Of a DNA stretch of 20,352 nucleotides, positions 1-10,800 are shown one piece after another (within the stretch, counting starts at the first letter, position 1; each line of letters opens with the position of its first letter). Origin of the DNA: Halocaridina rubra (lineage: Eukaryota > Arthropoda > Malacostraca > Decapoda > Atyidae); assembly GCA_037179515.1 (NCBI GenBank), contig JAXCGZ010005084.1, positions 1 to 20,352 on the forward strand, given 5' to 3'. A program made the position numbers and the translations under genes. The notes beneath the pieces were generated by a model. The model was not told where the DNA came from and did not search any database. It saw nothing but the letters and a program-made list of their open reading frames with translations.

Positions 1-105
1 CTAGTCAACAGGGTGTCATTTGAAATTGGGCTACTGATGTGCAAAGGAGGAGAAGGAGAAAAAGGAGTGGGAGGCTCATGCAGATGAAGGGGATATGGGA
101 GTGTG

Positions 106-420
106 GATGTGAGAGTCGGTATTCTGAATGCTGTCACTATGACGGGGAAAGGGAGAGAGTTGGCCGATATGATGGATAGAAGAAAAGTAACTATACTGTG
201 TGTTCCATAGATGAATTGCAAGGGAAGCAAGGCTACGAGGATTGGAGAGGGGATTAAACTGTTCTACCATGGTGTGGTTGGGAACAGATATGGTGTGGGG
301 CAATCCTAAAGAAAGAATGCATTAGAAGAATACTGGAAGTGAAATGGGTGCCTGCGAGAGTGATGAGTGTGAAGCTGAAAATTGAGATGATGAGTATGAT
401 TAGTGCATATGCACTACAAA
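106..420 (+). pseudogene. RTE endonuclease domain remnant
   Basis: The frame beginning VRVGILNAVTMTGKGREL matches the start of the apurinic-like endonuclease domain of RTE elements, followed by a KLFYHGVVGNRYGVG-like segment and RVMSVKLKIE. In active copies this domain nicks the target DNA. Here an in-frame TAG at about 209 replaces the region after the ILCV strand where the catalytic glutamate (ETRW-type motif) normally sits, and another stop follows near 307. The region 420-560, where the GDFN motif would be expected, is too degraded for me to align. It is a fossil. Confidence 0.75.
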
Positions 421-944
421 TAAGGTGTGACACTGAGTTGAAAAAAGCTCTCTGGAATGAATTTGAGGAAGGAAGAATTTTGTATGAAATTCAGTGAGAA
501 CTGGAACGGCACTGGGTGGTGGTGAAGAGGTGCTGATAAACTGGGTAGCTACTGCAAAAGTGATAAAGGAAGCATCTAGGAAGGTTCAGGGTGTGACATT
601 TGGATACAAGAAGGATGATAAGGATATTTGGTGATGGAATGAAGAGGTCCAAGGAGAGAGATTCGCAAAAAAAAAAAAAAAATCTAAAATAGCTAGTGAC
701 AAAGAAAGTAGACAGGAGTATAAGGAGATGCAGAGAAATGTGAAGAGAGGTGGTAAAAGCCAAGGGAAAGGCTTATGATGAGCTGTAATTTGGATACATT
801 GATTGACCAGACAGAGGGATTGAGCTGGGAAGGATGTGCATTAGGTTAGCAGTGTTTTGAGGAGCAGATGAATGAATAATATAAGAGAAGGATGGATATG
901 TTGAGATAGTGGATAAGGAAATGCATTAGATCCGTGAGGAGGTA

Positions 945-1600
945 ATGTGGACAGCTATGAAGATGAAGAGAGGAGCAGTTGGACCGAGTGATATTCCAGT
1001 GGAGGCATGGAAATGTTTGAGAGAGATGGCAGTTGGGTTTTTAACGTGGATATTTAGCAAAATCTTGGAAGATGAGAGGATGCCTATGGAGTGGAGGAAA
1101 TGTGTACTGGTACCAATATTTAAGAATAAGAGATATAAGCAGAGACATTGCAATTACAGAGGAATAGAGTTGATCAGACACTGCATGAGGATATGAGAAA
1201 GAGAAGTGGAAGCTACAATGATAAGAGATGTGAAGATCTATGTGCAGCAATATGGTTTTATGTCAGGAAGGGGCACTACAGCAGCAATATTTGCTTTGAA
1301 AGTGTTGACGAAGCATTAAGAAGGCAAGAAGGAGTTGCATTGTGAGTTTATAGATTTAGAGAATATATGACAGGGTGCCAAGAGTAGAGTTGTGTTATTG
1401 CACAAAGAAGCTGGGAGTAGTAGAGAAGTATGTGAGGACAGCACAGGATATGTATAAGGAGTGCAGCAGGACTGACAAGTGAAATCAAAGCAGGGGTGAG
1501 AATTTATCAAATATCAAGCCTTAGCCCTATCTTGCTTGCAATGGAGATGTACAAGATGACAGAGGGTAACCGTGGAATACGTTTACAGGTGATATTGTGA
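945..1600 (+). pseudogene. RTE reverse transcriptase remnant
   Basis: The segment from 945 reads KMKRGAVGPSDIPVEAW and then RMPMEWRKCVLVPIFKN, the fingers/palm start of RTE reverse transcriptases. After a frame change, QQYGFMSGRGTTAAIFAL appears around 1247-1300 and VEKYVRTAQDMYKE around 1420-1460. The catalytic FADD box is mutated: 1582-1593 reads FTGD, so one of the two metal-binding aspartates is lost. Small indels and stops interrupt the rest. The domain could not polymerise even if the frame were intact. Confidence 0.8.
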
Positions 1601-1845
1601 TCAGTAGCAAAAGAAGGGAAAAGGCTGAGGCGAGCCTGGAGAGGTGGAGGTATGAAGAGAGAAGGGGAACAAAAGTCTGCTGGAGCAAGACAGAGTATTA
1701 TTGTGAAGGAGAGGGAGGGTGGTAGAGTGGTATGGTTGTAAGGCGTAGAGGTGTTGCAAGTGCATGAGTTCCAGTACCTGGGTCAACTGTGCATATGAAT
1801 AGAATGTGGTAAAGAGATGAAGAAGAGAGTGCAAGCAGGAGCAGA

Positions 1846-2330
1846 ATGACAAGAGTGATATGTGGCAAAAGGGTACCTACAAGAGTGAAAGGTATAGCTT
1901 ACAAGATGGCAGTAAGACCAGAAACGTTGTATGGCTTGGAAACACTCCCACTGACAAAAAAGATAGGAGGTAAAGCTGGATGTGGCAGAGTTGAAGATGC
2001 TGCAGTTTTCTTTGGGGAATACAAGAATGAAGAAGACAAAGAATAAGTATATTAGAGGGAGAGCACAGGTAGGATGGTTTGGGGACATGGTGAGAGAGGA
2101 GAGACTGAGGTGGATAGGGGATGTGCTAAGAAGGGATAAGGGGTATGTTGGGAGAAGAATGCTGAGGATGGAGTTGCCAGCCAGGAAAGGGCAAGGAGAT
2201 TTATGAATACAATGAGGGAGAACATAAGTGTTTGTGGTGTGGTGGCGGACACAGGGGATAGAGTGAAATTGAGAAGATTGATTATTTGTGATGGCCCCTT
2301 ATGAAAGAAGCCAAAAGAAGAAGTAAAGAA
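1846..2330 (+). pseudogene. RTE C-terminal region remnant
   Basis: Two overlapping open frames (1846-2046 and 1982-2206) together cover the conserved end of RTE pol. Visible pieces are ICGKRVPTRVKGIAYKMAVR, LYGLETLPL, then AELKMLQFSLGNTRM and YIRGRAQVGWFGD, then GRRMLRMELP. The frame shift between them falls in about 1970-2000. A further degraded piece near 2258-2290 reads DRVKLRRLII, close to the usual DRVRWR ending. The function of this region is not well defined in the family beyond being a conserved tail of the polyprotein. Confidence 0.8.
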
Positions 2331-2553
2331 GCCTGACAGAATCATGTAATATGTTATGTAAGCACTTAAAGAAAGGACTTGCTCTCAAACTCCAAATTTC
2401 TATTACAAAGAAACATGTAATTATCAATGACATAGAATTACAATACCAAAACGTCACACTCTGCTTCCTTAATATTAATGTAAATAAATCAGCATTCCAT
2501 ACGCAATCCAACAGTCAAGTCACACTTAAATGAAGTTCATTAAACATACTCAC
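2331..2553. other. Intronic DNA between RTE fossil and ValRS exon 3
   Basis: This AT-rich stretch lies between the retrotransposon end and the donor site of valyl-tRNA synthetase coding exon 3. It should be intron 3 of that gene. Short open frames occur on both strands but resemble nothing I recognise and have no splice support. Confidence 0.5.
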
Positions 2554-2685
2554 TGTTCTCTTCCAAGCTGATGTCTTGTAATATGCTTTGTTGCCCATAA
2601 ATGTTTTTCTACAACTACCTGAGTGGCAATGCCAGCATGATCACAGCCAGGAACCCACACTACTTTCTTTCCATTCATTTGATGC
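2554..2685 (-). CDS. VARS2: Valyl-tRNA synthetase, coding exon 3
   Basis: On the minus strand this 132-nt exon begins after a TATTTTCAG acceptor and ends at a GTGAGT donor (GT at 2553-2552). It completes a split Trp codon and reads [20 protein letters not shown], followed by [10 protein letters not shown] and RHQLGRE. This is the class I valyl-tRNA synthetase catalytic domain just after the HIGH motif. [10 protein letters not shown] is the family's strongly conserved adenylate-pocket stretch. The enzyme charges tRNA-Val with valine at the cost of ATP. The exon leaves two bases (CA) for the next exon, which lies further left or outside the window. Family certain; mitochondrial rather than cytosolic assignment depends on exon 1. 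Confidence 0.92.
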
Positions 2686-2850
2686 CTGAAAATATTATCC
2701 CTCTGAAGATTACTTTGGAAAAGAAAAAAAATATAAAAATATTTTGAGAACTATATGAGACTTAGGAAGGAGAGGCATATTAAAGATGCCTAAGAATATG
2801 AAATAGTAAATAAAAATATGAAGCAGTTTTAAACACTTTAAAAAGCTCAC

Positions 2851-3052
2851 CATCTTGCTAAAGCATCCTGAATAGCACACGTCAGAGCATGACCAAGGTG
2901 GAGATCTCCAGTGACATTTGGAGGTGGTAAAATCATGATAAACTTCTCTTCTGCATTTTGATTTCTAAAGAATCCCTTTCTTTCCCACCAGGAATACCAA
3001 TCTTTTTCAATCTCAGCAGGACTGTATGCAGATGCTATTGAACAAGACAAAT
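2851..3052 (-). CDS. VARS2: Valyl-tRNA synthetase, coding exon 2 (HIGH motif)
   Basis: This 202-nt exon follows a CTTCTTTTACAG acceptor (AG at 3054-3053) and ends at GTGAGC (GT at 2850-2849), splitting a Trp codon TG|G. The translation contains [20 protein letters not shown], the standard start of the ValRS catalytic core, then [17 protein letters not shown], where HLGH is the class I HIGH signature that binds ATP. The first two bases (AT) complete a codon with the last base of exon 1. The spacing between WWERKGFF and the PPPNVTG motif is short, with no large insertion. The 164-bp intron to exon 3 contains only AT-rich DNA. Confidence 0.93.
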
Positions 3053-4653
3053 CTGTAAAAGAAGTACTTAAGGAACTTGCAAAGATTCATAAAATGAAAC
3101 TCAATATGTATTAAACATAATAACAGCCTATATCTCGCATGCACAACTATGGAAAATTGATTACTTGTTAGTTAACGAATTACATATTAACTTGTAAAAT
3201 GTACACTTATGTAAGAGATTCTTTATGGAGATAAGTTCCATTACATAAGGTATCAATTTGACATAAGTACCCTAGTATAAAAGAGTCCACTAGCTAGGTA
3301 TAAATAAAATCTGAATAGAATTTTGATGACAGTCTGGTCAATCATATTCAGCAATCAATTAAAATATAAAATACAAAAGAAAAAATAAATGGCAATCACA
3401 GAAACAAGATCAAACACTAAGACAGCACGACTAAATATCTGATGGTGTTTTAGATGTAGCTACCTCTCAGAGAGTGGTACAGATTAATAAGAACTAGTCA
3501 ACATAATGCCACTTATAAATGAGGCACAAATCTTAATACTAAAATCACTGTCTTCGGTTTCCTAAAATTGCAGGTACGATTATAAACAGGACTGCAAAAC
3601 ATAAGAGATGTAGACTAAACTGGGTTTTATACAGATACATAGAAAATGCTCAGCTCTTTTATTATTTAAACCTTACCAATCATGAAAGAGTTAAATAACG
3701 AGACGAGAAAAACTGTTACAATTAAGCATCTAATCATGTATTTACAACGTGCATTTCCAAAGCTAGGTGTCGCCTAACCCATGAGAAGCTTTACCAACTG
3801 GGGACCTCTGAGTAACATTCAATATCTTTTGCAAAAATTTTAAAAAGGTACATCTATGAAAATACAATCTGTTCGAAGTCTAAAGGCAGCTACTTCACAT
3901 GGAAGTTGATGTTTATGTAGTAGCTATATAAATAAGGACCTATTACTGCTCAAAGTTCACTCATTTTGGCAGCTGCTTGGCTTCCCAAGCAATAAATCAT
4001 AAAAAAAAGTCTGCAATGTAGTATTGCAGAATGCAATGTGTATCGACAGGGTTGAAAAAAAAATTCAAGCTTTCAGTATATACAGTATAAGAATAATAAA
4101 ACACAAAGTGAACCAGGCATCCTACACCAATATGCCTCTGGGGACTGTAATGAATAGTGACATATAATATCTTTAAAATCTGTGCCCCTCCAATGTGCAG
4201 TAAAAAGGACTGTAGCACATATGGAAAAATAAATCACACGGTTTGCAATTGGATTATTTCTGATGCCTCCTTCAATATGACAGTAAGATTAAAGTAAATC
4301 CATACATGGATGTAATACAAATATGAAAAAGACCCTGAAAGCCTCTCTAACAACCAAACATAGGCAGACAGATAAGAAAGTGTAATGGAATATACTGTAT
4401 ACCTACCTTCCACTTAAAATATACTAAAAGATCTACAGACTATTCTGCATTTACTATAAAATATTTACATAGATGTGGTACTTTTCTTCACTCATGTATA
4501 TGATCACATATTATAAATGTTCAAGTTAAACAACTTATCATAGATATTAATATTATTAGATACATAAATTATCAAAGGCTTTCAAGTAAAAAGGAATACT
4601 TTCCTGCAGGAATCAAAGAAATGTTATTTTGTGAGAAAAAAAAATATTCTTAC
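3053..4653 (-). other. Intron 1 of the ValRS gene
   Basis: About 1.6 kb of AT-rich DNA between coding exons 1 and 2. I see no coding-like frame with splice support, no tRNA cloverleaf and no recognisable transposon. Poly-A/T runs are frequent. Confidence 0.6.
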
Positions 4654-4744
4654 TTTTTTTGCGACAGTATAAACGTCTTGTGATTTTGTGAGAGTGTCTT
4701 GTGGTAGAGCATAATTTTGGTGACAGAATTCTAAATAACAGCAT
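4654..4744 (-). CDS. VARS2: Valyl-tRNA synthetase, first coding exon (targeting peptide)
   Basis: The proposed start is the minus-strand ATG at 4744-4742, with A at -3 and an in-frame TGA five codons upstream. It gives 30 codons plus one base, ending at a GTAAGA donor (GT at 4653-4652). The peptide starts MLLFRILSPK and continues with Ser, Thr, Arg, His and Lys residues. It has no acidic residue and at least nine Arg/Lys/His, typical of a mitochondrial matrix-targeting presequence. The leftover A joins AT of exon 2 to make AAT (Asn), so the phases agree. The mature enzyme would begin within about 30 residues of the ValRS core, unlike cytosolic animal ValRS, which has a long N-terminal extension. 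Inferred from splice signals and composition; no transcript was seen. Confidence 0.7.
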
Positions 4745-4774
4745 ATTTCTAATTTTTCATGTGAGTTCCAGATC
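4745..4774 (-). promoter_or_regulatory. ValRS 5' leader with three-codon upstream ORF
   Basis: Between a strong acceptor (a long T run then ACAG, AG at 4776-4775) and the proposed start codon is a 30-nt leader. It contains an out-of-frame ATG-AAA-AAT-TAG whose stop ends four bases before the main ATG. The upstream ATG has C at -3 and so a weaker context than the main one. If the acceptor is used, a non-coding 5' exon lies further right. The acceptor could instead be a chance T-rich stretch inside a longer leader. Confidence 0.4.
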
Positions 4775-5230
4775 CTGTAAAAAAAAAAAAAATCATAGCT
4801 ATTGGATTATTCTGACCTGCAAGCATCTGTATTAAAAAGGAAAGAGATTAGAGCAAAATTATTTATGATATGACGGAATTTCCCATCATGTAAACATATT
4901 GCCTACTTTATACTTAATATGAAACTAGCGTCACTAGAAACGGATGCAATAGGAATTCAATATTGATTTGGGGAGTTGGATACAAACTTTAACAATGATT
5001 AGCAGCTTCAGCATCAAGACATATATGAAGGGTTGGCGGTTTTGTGTTATTTATATTACAATCGAGAGCACGCATGGTGCTAGCAAGAGTATCCAGCCTT
5101 GATTCCCCAGCTCCAACCTGCATCGGCCCCCATAATGGAGATTAATAGCGATACATAAAATGACAACCATTTTACATTGTGCTTGTGGGCAGTCATTTCT
5201 GCTTCGCATCTGTGGATTAAGATACAGTCT
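4775..5230. other. AT-rich region upstream of ValRS
   Basis: This stretch should hold a 5' intron and/or the promoter of the valyl-tRNA synthetase gene. I cannot point to a convincing TATA box or initiator, and see no coding-like frame. Confidence 0.35.
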
Positions 5231-5528
5231 CTGCGTAGTGTTAGGAGTTTAATACAATGCATATTTTTTAAGCCTAATGCGCCTGTAGAGAATATCATAG
5301 GAACCAAAATACCTCATTTTATTTAGTGGACCACAAAACCTGTAATATATTTTTGCAAAGATCCGTATTCAGTGCTTCTCTGTGGTGTTAGGAGTTTAAT
5401 ACAATGCATCTTTGATAAGCCTAATGTGCCCATGGAGAATAACAGAGGAACCAAAATACCTCATTTTATTTAGTGGACCACAAAACCTGAAGTATATTTT
5501 TTCAAAGATCCGTATTCTGGGCTTCTCA
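5231..5528. repeat. Two-copy tandem duplication, ~148-bp unit
   Basis: Copy 1 spans about 5231-5379 and copy 2 about 5380-5528. Shared blocks include GTTAGGAGTTTAATACAATG, then GGAACCAAAATACCTC, ATTTAGTGGACCACAAAACC and AAAGATCCGTATTC, in the same order and spacing (147-149 bp apart). Differences are scattered substitutions and one- or two-base indels. No third copy is visible on either side. It lies roughly 0.5-0.8 kb upstream of the ValRS start. Confidence 0.9.
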
Positions 5529-7466
5529 TAATTCTGCAATGCTCGGTATATAATTTCTCTCAAAATTGCAAAATATTTTTTACCTTCCCCCACGATGATG
5601 AGTGTCATTATGGTTATCACTGTTTTTTTTCCTTTCAGCGTTTTCTCCTTTTTTTACTGTCATTTCTTGGTAGTAATTGAAAGTTTCCTTCATTCCATTA
5701 CCCTTATTTCCATGCTATCCCCTATTCTAATTTGAGGTGGGAAGAAAAAAAGGTAATGATAACTAACTAATACATATCAAAACCATTTAAAACCATTGGA
5801 AAACCATAATGTCAATTATCAACTCGTTGGAGTGTATGAGTAAAATGTTCCAAACTTTTGTCATAAATAACAACAGAGAACCCTGGTTACGTTAATGAAA
5901 TTTCTGTAATGATATCTACGGTATTAATGAAGTAATAGGGTATATTTTTATATTCACCCAAAGAGTGATATGAAAATTCAAACCAAAGAAAAATATATCA
6001 GAAGAGTAAAAAATAACAACAGTATTGCAAAAGTAAACATTTATCAGTTATAGCCCATAAAAAGTTGAAGCCTAGACCAACAGCTTTCTTGGTTAATATA
6101 TAATTAAGTAGACTTCCATAAGGTCTTTAAGGAAGAAAGCACCATGCAAATGCAATACTTTTTAAGTTTAGAAGTGAAAATTTTATTTTTCCTTTGGATT
6201 CTATTGTTTTTTTTTTAATGAGTATGACCTTGAAAACTGTCAGAAACTATATGCTAACCTAATATAAAAAATAGTCACTTACACTTGCCCAGTGTATTTT
6301 GATGTTTATGAATGAATGTGATCTTAAAAACTGTCGTCAATTACTATCTTTTAAGATAAGGTTAGGTTTCATTAAGTTAGTTTATCAAATGTTTCCCGAC
6401 GTTTTTCACGATTTTATACATTGAGGAAACATAGGAAAAAATATAATTTACACCTGCAAGTTGAGACGGACGCACTTGGAAAAATAATTCCCAACATTTC
6501 AAACAATTATCATTTCCATATACTTGTGCACGTACCTCAACCACATGCATTTGAGTTGCTTAAGATATTTTTCACACCCCCTGTTAGCGAAAGAAAAAAA
6601 AATCTTAAAATTCATCTTAACATTAGATTAGGCTTGGTTATCTTAGTTCACTTCTAATTAAGAAAGCTTGATAAAATCATTATAACAACTTTTTGTTGTT
6701 GTTGTTGTTTTCTTTATTCATTTCACTTGTTGGGGGGGCGGCAGTAAAAATTTACCAACATTATTACTATGTGCTTTTGAAAAATTCGGAGACGAGGTCT
6801 TCACTTGTTGCTTCAATTTTGCGTTGTCCTTAACCTTTCATTTACCTATTTTTGTCTCTCTAGCAATAACTGGTTGCACGTTACATGAACTTAAATTTAC
6901 CTTTACTCATATGAGGGAAATTTAGTAACCCCGAAATATTTATAACTACATCAATTGATTCTTCGTCTTCTAATTCTGGTGAGAGCAAATATCAGCATAT
7001 TCCACTTACTCAGAATTATGTAAACAAAGAGAAAAAAGTATTGCTTCTCAAACAACAGGTACTTTTTAATAATGAGTCTCAAAATTATATTGAGATATTA
7101 ACAGCTACACAAAGGTAGCTTTAACCACACTCACATAACTTTTGGAAAATTATAAACAACAGGCTCTTATTAAGAATATTTAGACATTTGTCTAAACTAT
7201 GCTTCTTTTATGTGAAGTTTTGAATCAATATGTGAAAACTTAAGAATATATTTTTCTTTTATGCTCTGTGCATATCCATCATAATTCAGTGAATAATCTC
7301 TTGTCATGTAGGGGTTGCGATTTTATATCTTTTATTGCTTTATTCCAGCTATATAGAGCTATTTGGAAAGAGAGAGAAGGCACAAAAGATCATCAAGAGA
7401 AGAGAGTACTGTAAAACATTTATGCTTGGAGATGCAACATTCTCCTGGCATTAGCATATGAATAAA
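5529..7466. other. AT-rich intergenic DNA
   Basis: Nearly 2 kb without a supportable gene. It holds poly-T runs, a short (TTG)n tract at about 6693-6710 and a G run at 6732-6738. Short open frames, such as one at 6421-6657 on the plus strand, are low-complexity Lys/His/Ile-rich translations without similarity I recognise. Confidence 0.5.
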
Positions 7467-7486
7467 ACACACACACACGCACACAC
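7467..7486. repeat. Short (AC)n tract before LINE tail fragment
   Basis: An imperfect (AC)n run with one AC-to-GC change. It abuts the truncated LINE 3' fragment that starts at 7487. Confidence 0.85.
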
Positions 7487-7562
7487 TACGAACTTTGGGC
7501 TCTTTTCCGTAAGCACAATTAGGTAATCACTCTAAGGTAATCACACACACCACACACACACA
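7487..7562 (+). mobile_element. Severely 5'-truncated CR1/L2-type LINE 3' end and (AC)n
   Basis: The sequence TACGAACTTTGGGCTCTTTT, then CCGTAAGCACAATTAGG, matches the last 55-60 bp of the two longer LINE copies (around 10999-11060 and 13278-13332). The tail shows two GGTAATCAC-type repeats (7522-7530 and 7536-7543) and then runs into (AC)n to 7562. Only the 3' end was copied, as expected from abortive target-primed reverse transcription. Its 5' break lies in the loop of the 3' hairpin described for the longer copies. Confidence 0.85.
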
Positions 7563-7604
7563 GGATATTGTAAACATTCACCTACTAGGTAAATATTCTA
7601 GGGA

Positions 7605-7860
7605 GGGAAAGCAGAGACCAACAAAAATAACCTTTGAGGGTGGGAACACATGTAGAGAAATATTGATTAGGAAAAAAGTCTAAAAGACCTTCATGAATTC
7701 AAAGAAGTGTTCATTAGGCGATACAAGACACAGGAAGATGTGGAAAGGATTAAAAACTTGTTGCAAGAGGCTAGAAGTTTAAATGAGGAAAGAAATGAAG
7801 AAGAGAAGAAAATTTTTATTTCAGAGTTCTTCCAGACAATGGGGAGATCAAGAAGATAAT
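7605..7860 (+). pseudogene. LINE copy 1 ORF1 C-terminal remnant
   Basis: With one frame change the region reads REGKQRPTKITFEGG, then EFKEVFIRRYKTQED and RIKNLLQEARSLNEERNEEE. This resembles the C-terminal domain of LINE ORF1 proteins (a 'RP-vK-V-f ... K-vyi-rDlT-eER ... EA-rRN' pattern), which bind element RNA. It sits immediately upstream of ORF2, as expected. Stops in the first frame and the missing 5' portion show it is broken. The identification rests on pattern and position only. Confidence 0.55.
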
Positions 7861-7889
7861 GACAGAAGATCAGGGGATGGGGCCGCATT

Positions 7890-10800
7890 AAGATTATTAT
7901 ACACAATTACTGATGAATTAGCTGGCAAGGCAGTAGTATAAAAAGATAGGATTCACAATAGTAAGGCAGATATAGTAGCAGTTACAGAGACTAAGTTGAG
8001 TGAGGACATAAACAGTGCCACAGTTTTTCCTAAGGGCTTTAAAATATTAAGAGTTGAAAGATCTGAGAGGACTTGTGGAGGGATAGCACTGCTCATAAGT
8101 GAAAGAATTAAGGTTGAAGAAATAAACTTTGCTATAGAAAGTGAGTTCAAAGAATTTCTTGTTGCTCGCATAAATACTGGATCAGAGAGCATTGTAATAA
8201 CTGTTGTATATAACCCTCCAAGGAACCAACATAGGCTTGAAGTTTATGAGGAAAGTCATATAGGTACTATTGAAGTCATAAACTCAGTTGTTAACATGGC
8301 ATGGGAGAGAAAATGCAGGATTTTGTTTATGGGATATTTTAATCATAAAGTGATAGATAGAATAAATCTTGACCCACACAGTGGTGAGGATTCATTCGGG
8401 GCAAGATTCTAGATTGCGCACAAGGGAATTTCCTACACCAACATGTACTGAAATACTGAGGGCCAGGGGTGGGGATAAGCCATCACTACTTGATCTAGTA
8501 TTCACAGATAAAGTGTTAGATATCGTAAAAATTGAGTATGAAGCACCTATTGGTAAGAGTGACCACTGTGTGTTATTGATGGAGTATTTCTTTGAAGATG
8601 TTCTGCCTGAGAGTAGAGGCACTGAGGACATGAGTGGGAACTTTCCGAAAGGAGATTACATCAAAATGAATGTGATTTTTGCGGTTATTGACCGGAGGAC
8701 CTTATTTTACAACAAATCTGTACAAGAAATGTATGACATCTTTCGTGAGAAATATGGAAAGATAGTATATTGCTGCATACCTGTCTTCAAAGTAGGTGTA
8801 ATTCATATCAGAGAGAAATCGATCATTAATGAGTGTAAAATAGCTAAGGAGTGGAGAATCAAATGCTGGAAAAGGTATAGGAGAAGAAAAAACATAAATG
8901 CCTGGCAGACCTATAAAAGAGCAAGATATGATTACCTAAGTAAAACAAGAGAGGCAGAAAGACACTATGAAAGGGACATCACCAGGAAGGATATAGAAAA
9001 TCTCAAGTTTTTCCACAGCTTTATTAGAGGAAAACTGAAGGTAAAATTACTGGTCTTAAAGCTTAAGAGAGCGGATGGCAGTATCACTGAGATGGATGAA
9101 GAGATCTGCAAAGAATTGAACAAGGAGTTTCAGTCAGTATTTACGGTCAAAAATACCCCACCCCCTCAGATTGCAGAGATAGAAGCTCATGGGCCAGTAT
9201 TAGAGAACATCATCCTTTCAGCCACAGAGGTATGCAAAGCGCTGATGGAGTTAGATGTCCATAAAGCTTCAGGTCCTGATGATATATCCCCTTATGTACT
9301 TAAAAATGTGCAAATACAATATCAGCAGCATTAAGTATCATGTTCAAAAAATCGCTGAGGTCAGGGAAAATTCCAAGATGCTGGAAACAGCGAAAGTGAT
9401 ACCTATCTTCAAAAAGGGAAGAAAGGATGTGGCTCTAAACTAAAGACCTGTTTCTTTGTCCAACACAGTTTGCAAATTTATGGAGTAACTACTAAGGAAA
9501 CAAATCTTTCTTCACTTGGAATTCTTCAACTTTTTGTCAGTGAAACAACATGGCTTCAGAGAAGGTAGATCAACACTAACATACTAATTAGAATATTATG
9601 ATGAAGTAAGCCGAATCTTACAGGAAAGAGAGGGCTGAACAGATTGCATATTCCTAGACTTCCAGAAAGCAATTGACACTGCACTGGCTGGAATAGGTGG
9701 AAACGTCTTGAAATAGATAAAAACATACTTAGATGGAAGGGGACAGAGGGATAGAGTAAGACACTCAGTGTCTGAATGGAGAAGAGTTAGTAGTGGAGTT
9801 CCACAGGGTTCAATTTTAGGGCCACATTTGTCTCTGGTATATGTAAATGACCTACCAGAGTCTGTAAATTCATTCATCGATATGTTTGCAGATGATGCAA
9901 AGATTGTGAAGAAAGGAAGAAAAGAGAACAAAGGTAGAAATCTTCAATAAGATGTAAATAGCCTGCATGAGTGGTCAGAAAAGTGATTAATGAAATTCAA
10001 TGTTTCAGAATGTAAGATAATGAGAATGGGTACAAGTGCAAGAATGCCCAAGCTTGACTACTCGGTGGCAGGAGTAGAACTTAAAGAGACAGAGAATGAG
10101 AGAGATCTAGGAGTAAACATACTGGCCGAATTGTCTCCTGAAATGCACATAAATGGCATAATAAGGGCAGCATATGCATCTTAGCATATATAAGGGTAGC
10201 CTTCAGGCACATGACAAGGGAATGTCTAGAAATATTTATGTAACCAATGTGAGGCCAAAGCTTGAATATGAAGCCCCTTTTGGAATCTGCACTTGACAAA
10301 GCACGTATTTTAGCTGGGAAAAGTTGAGAGACATGCCATGAAACTGGTACCAAAAATATGCGATCTCAGTTATTATGAGAGGCTGAGGGAATTAGATTTA
10401 CCACCACTTGAAGCAAAAAGATTGAGGAGGATATGGTGACAGTTTTTAAATTCCTTCATAGTTATGACAGAGCGCATAGGGATCGATATTTTGATATGGC
10501 TGGCACTAGAACTAGAGGTCATAGCTTAAAGCTTCGTAAGATAGGTTGGCCCATGGCAAAAACCGCCCGTTGGAATACTATAGCTGAAGGGTCTTGTGGA
10601 CTTATATAAGACTGTCCAGGACAGTTTGCTGTTAAGTCTTCCTTCAGTTTCGGTTCTCTTTCTATGCCTACATCAACACCGAATATTTTTGGATATTCGT
10701 TACACATGTCTTATTATCCCTTCACATCTGACAAGTCACAATGCACTACCCTATCTGTTTCTCTCTATGTTTTTTTGTGCCCAGGCTCGATGAGGGCAGA

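Larger units (their letters stand above)
60..2330 (+). mobile_element. Decayed RTE-type (BovB-like) non-LTR retrotransposon
   Basis: Reading the three plus frames in relay gives, in order, an APE-type endonuclease start (about 106-420), a connector (about 560-785), a reverse transcriptase core (945-1600) and the conserved C-terminal region (1846-2330). This is the usual RTE order. Recognisable stretches include MTGKGRELADMMDRRKV, DIPVEAWKCL and IRRMLRMELP-like text near the end. The copy has many stops and frameshifts and is not functional. The 3' end appears to fall in the purine-rich stretch around 2325, which resembles the GAAAGAAG-type end I recall for this group. The 5' limit is unclear and may lie outside the window. 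The element lies antisense to the valyl-tRNA synthetase gene, downstream of its third coding exon. The family assignment rests on remembered conserved peptides, not on a search. Confidence 0.85.

Noticed and set aside
5231..5528. CRISPR-like array
   Set aside because: Two long tandem units without spacers in an evidently eukaryotic context.
6355..6380. Arthropod telomere-like TTAGG words
   Set aside because: Only a single GGTTAGG word, not a tandem array.
6421..6657. 78-codon open frame on the plus strand
   Set aside because: Low-complexity composition, no recognised motif and no splice or homology support.
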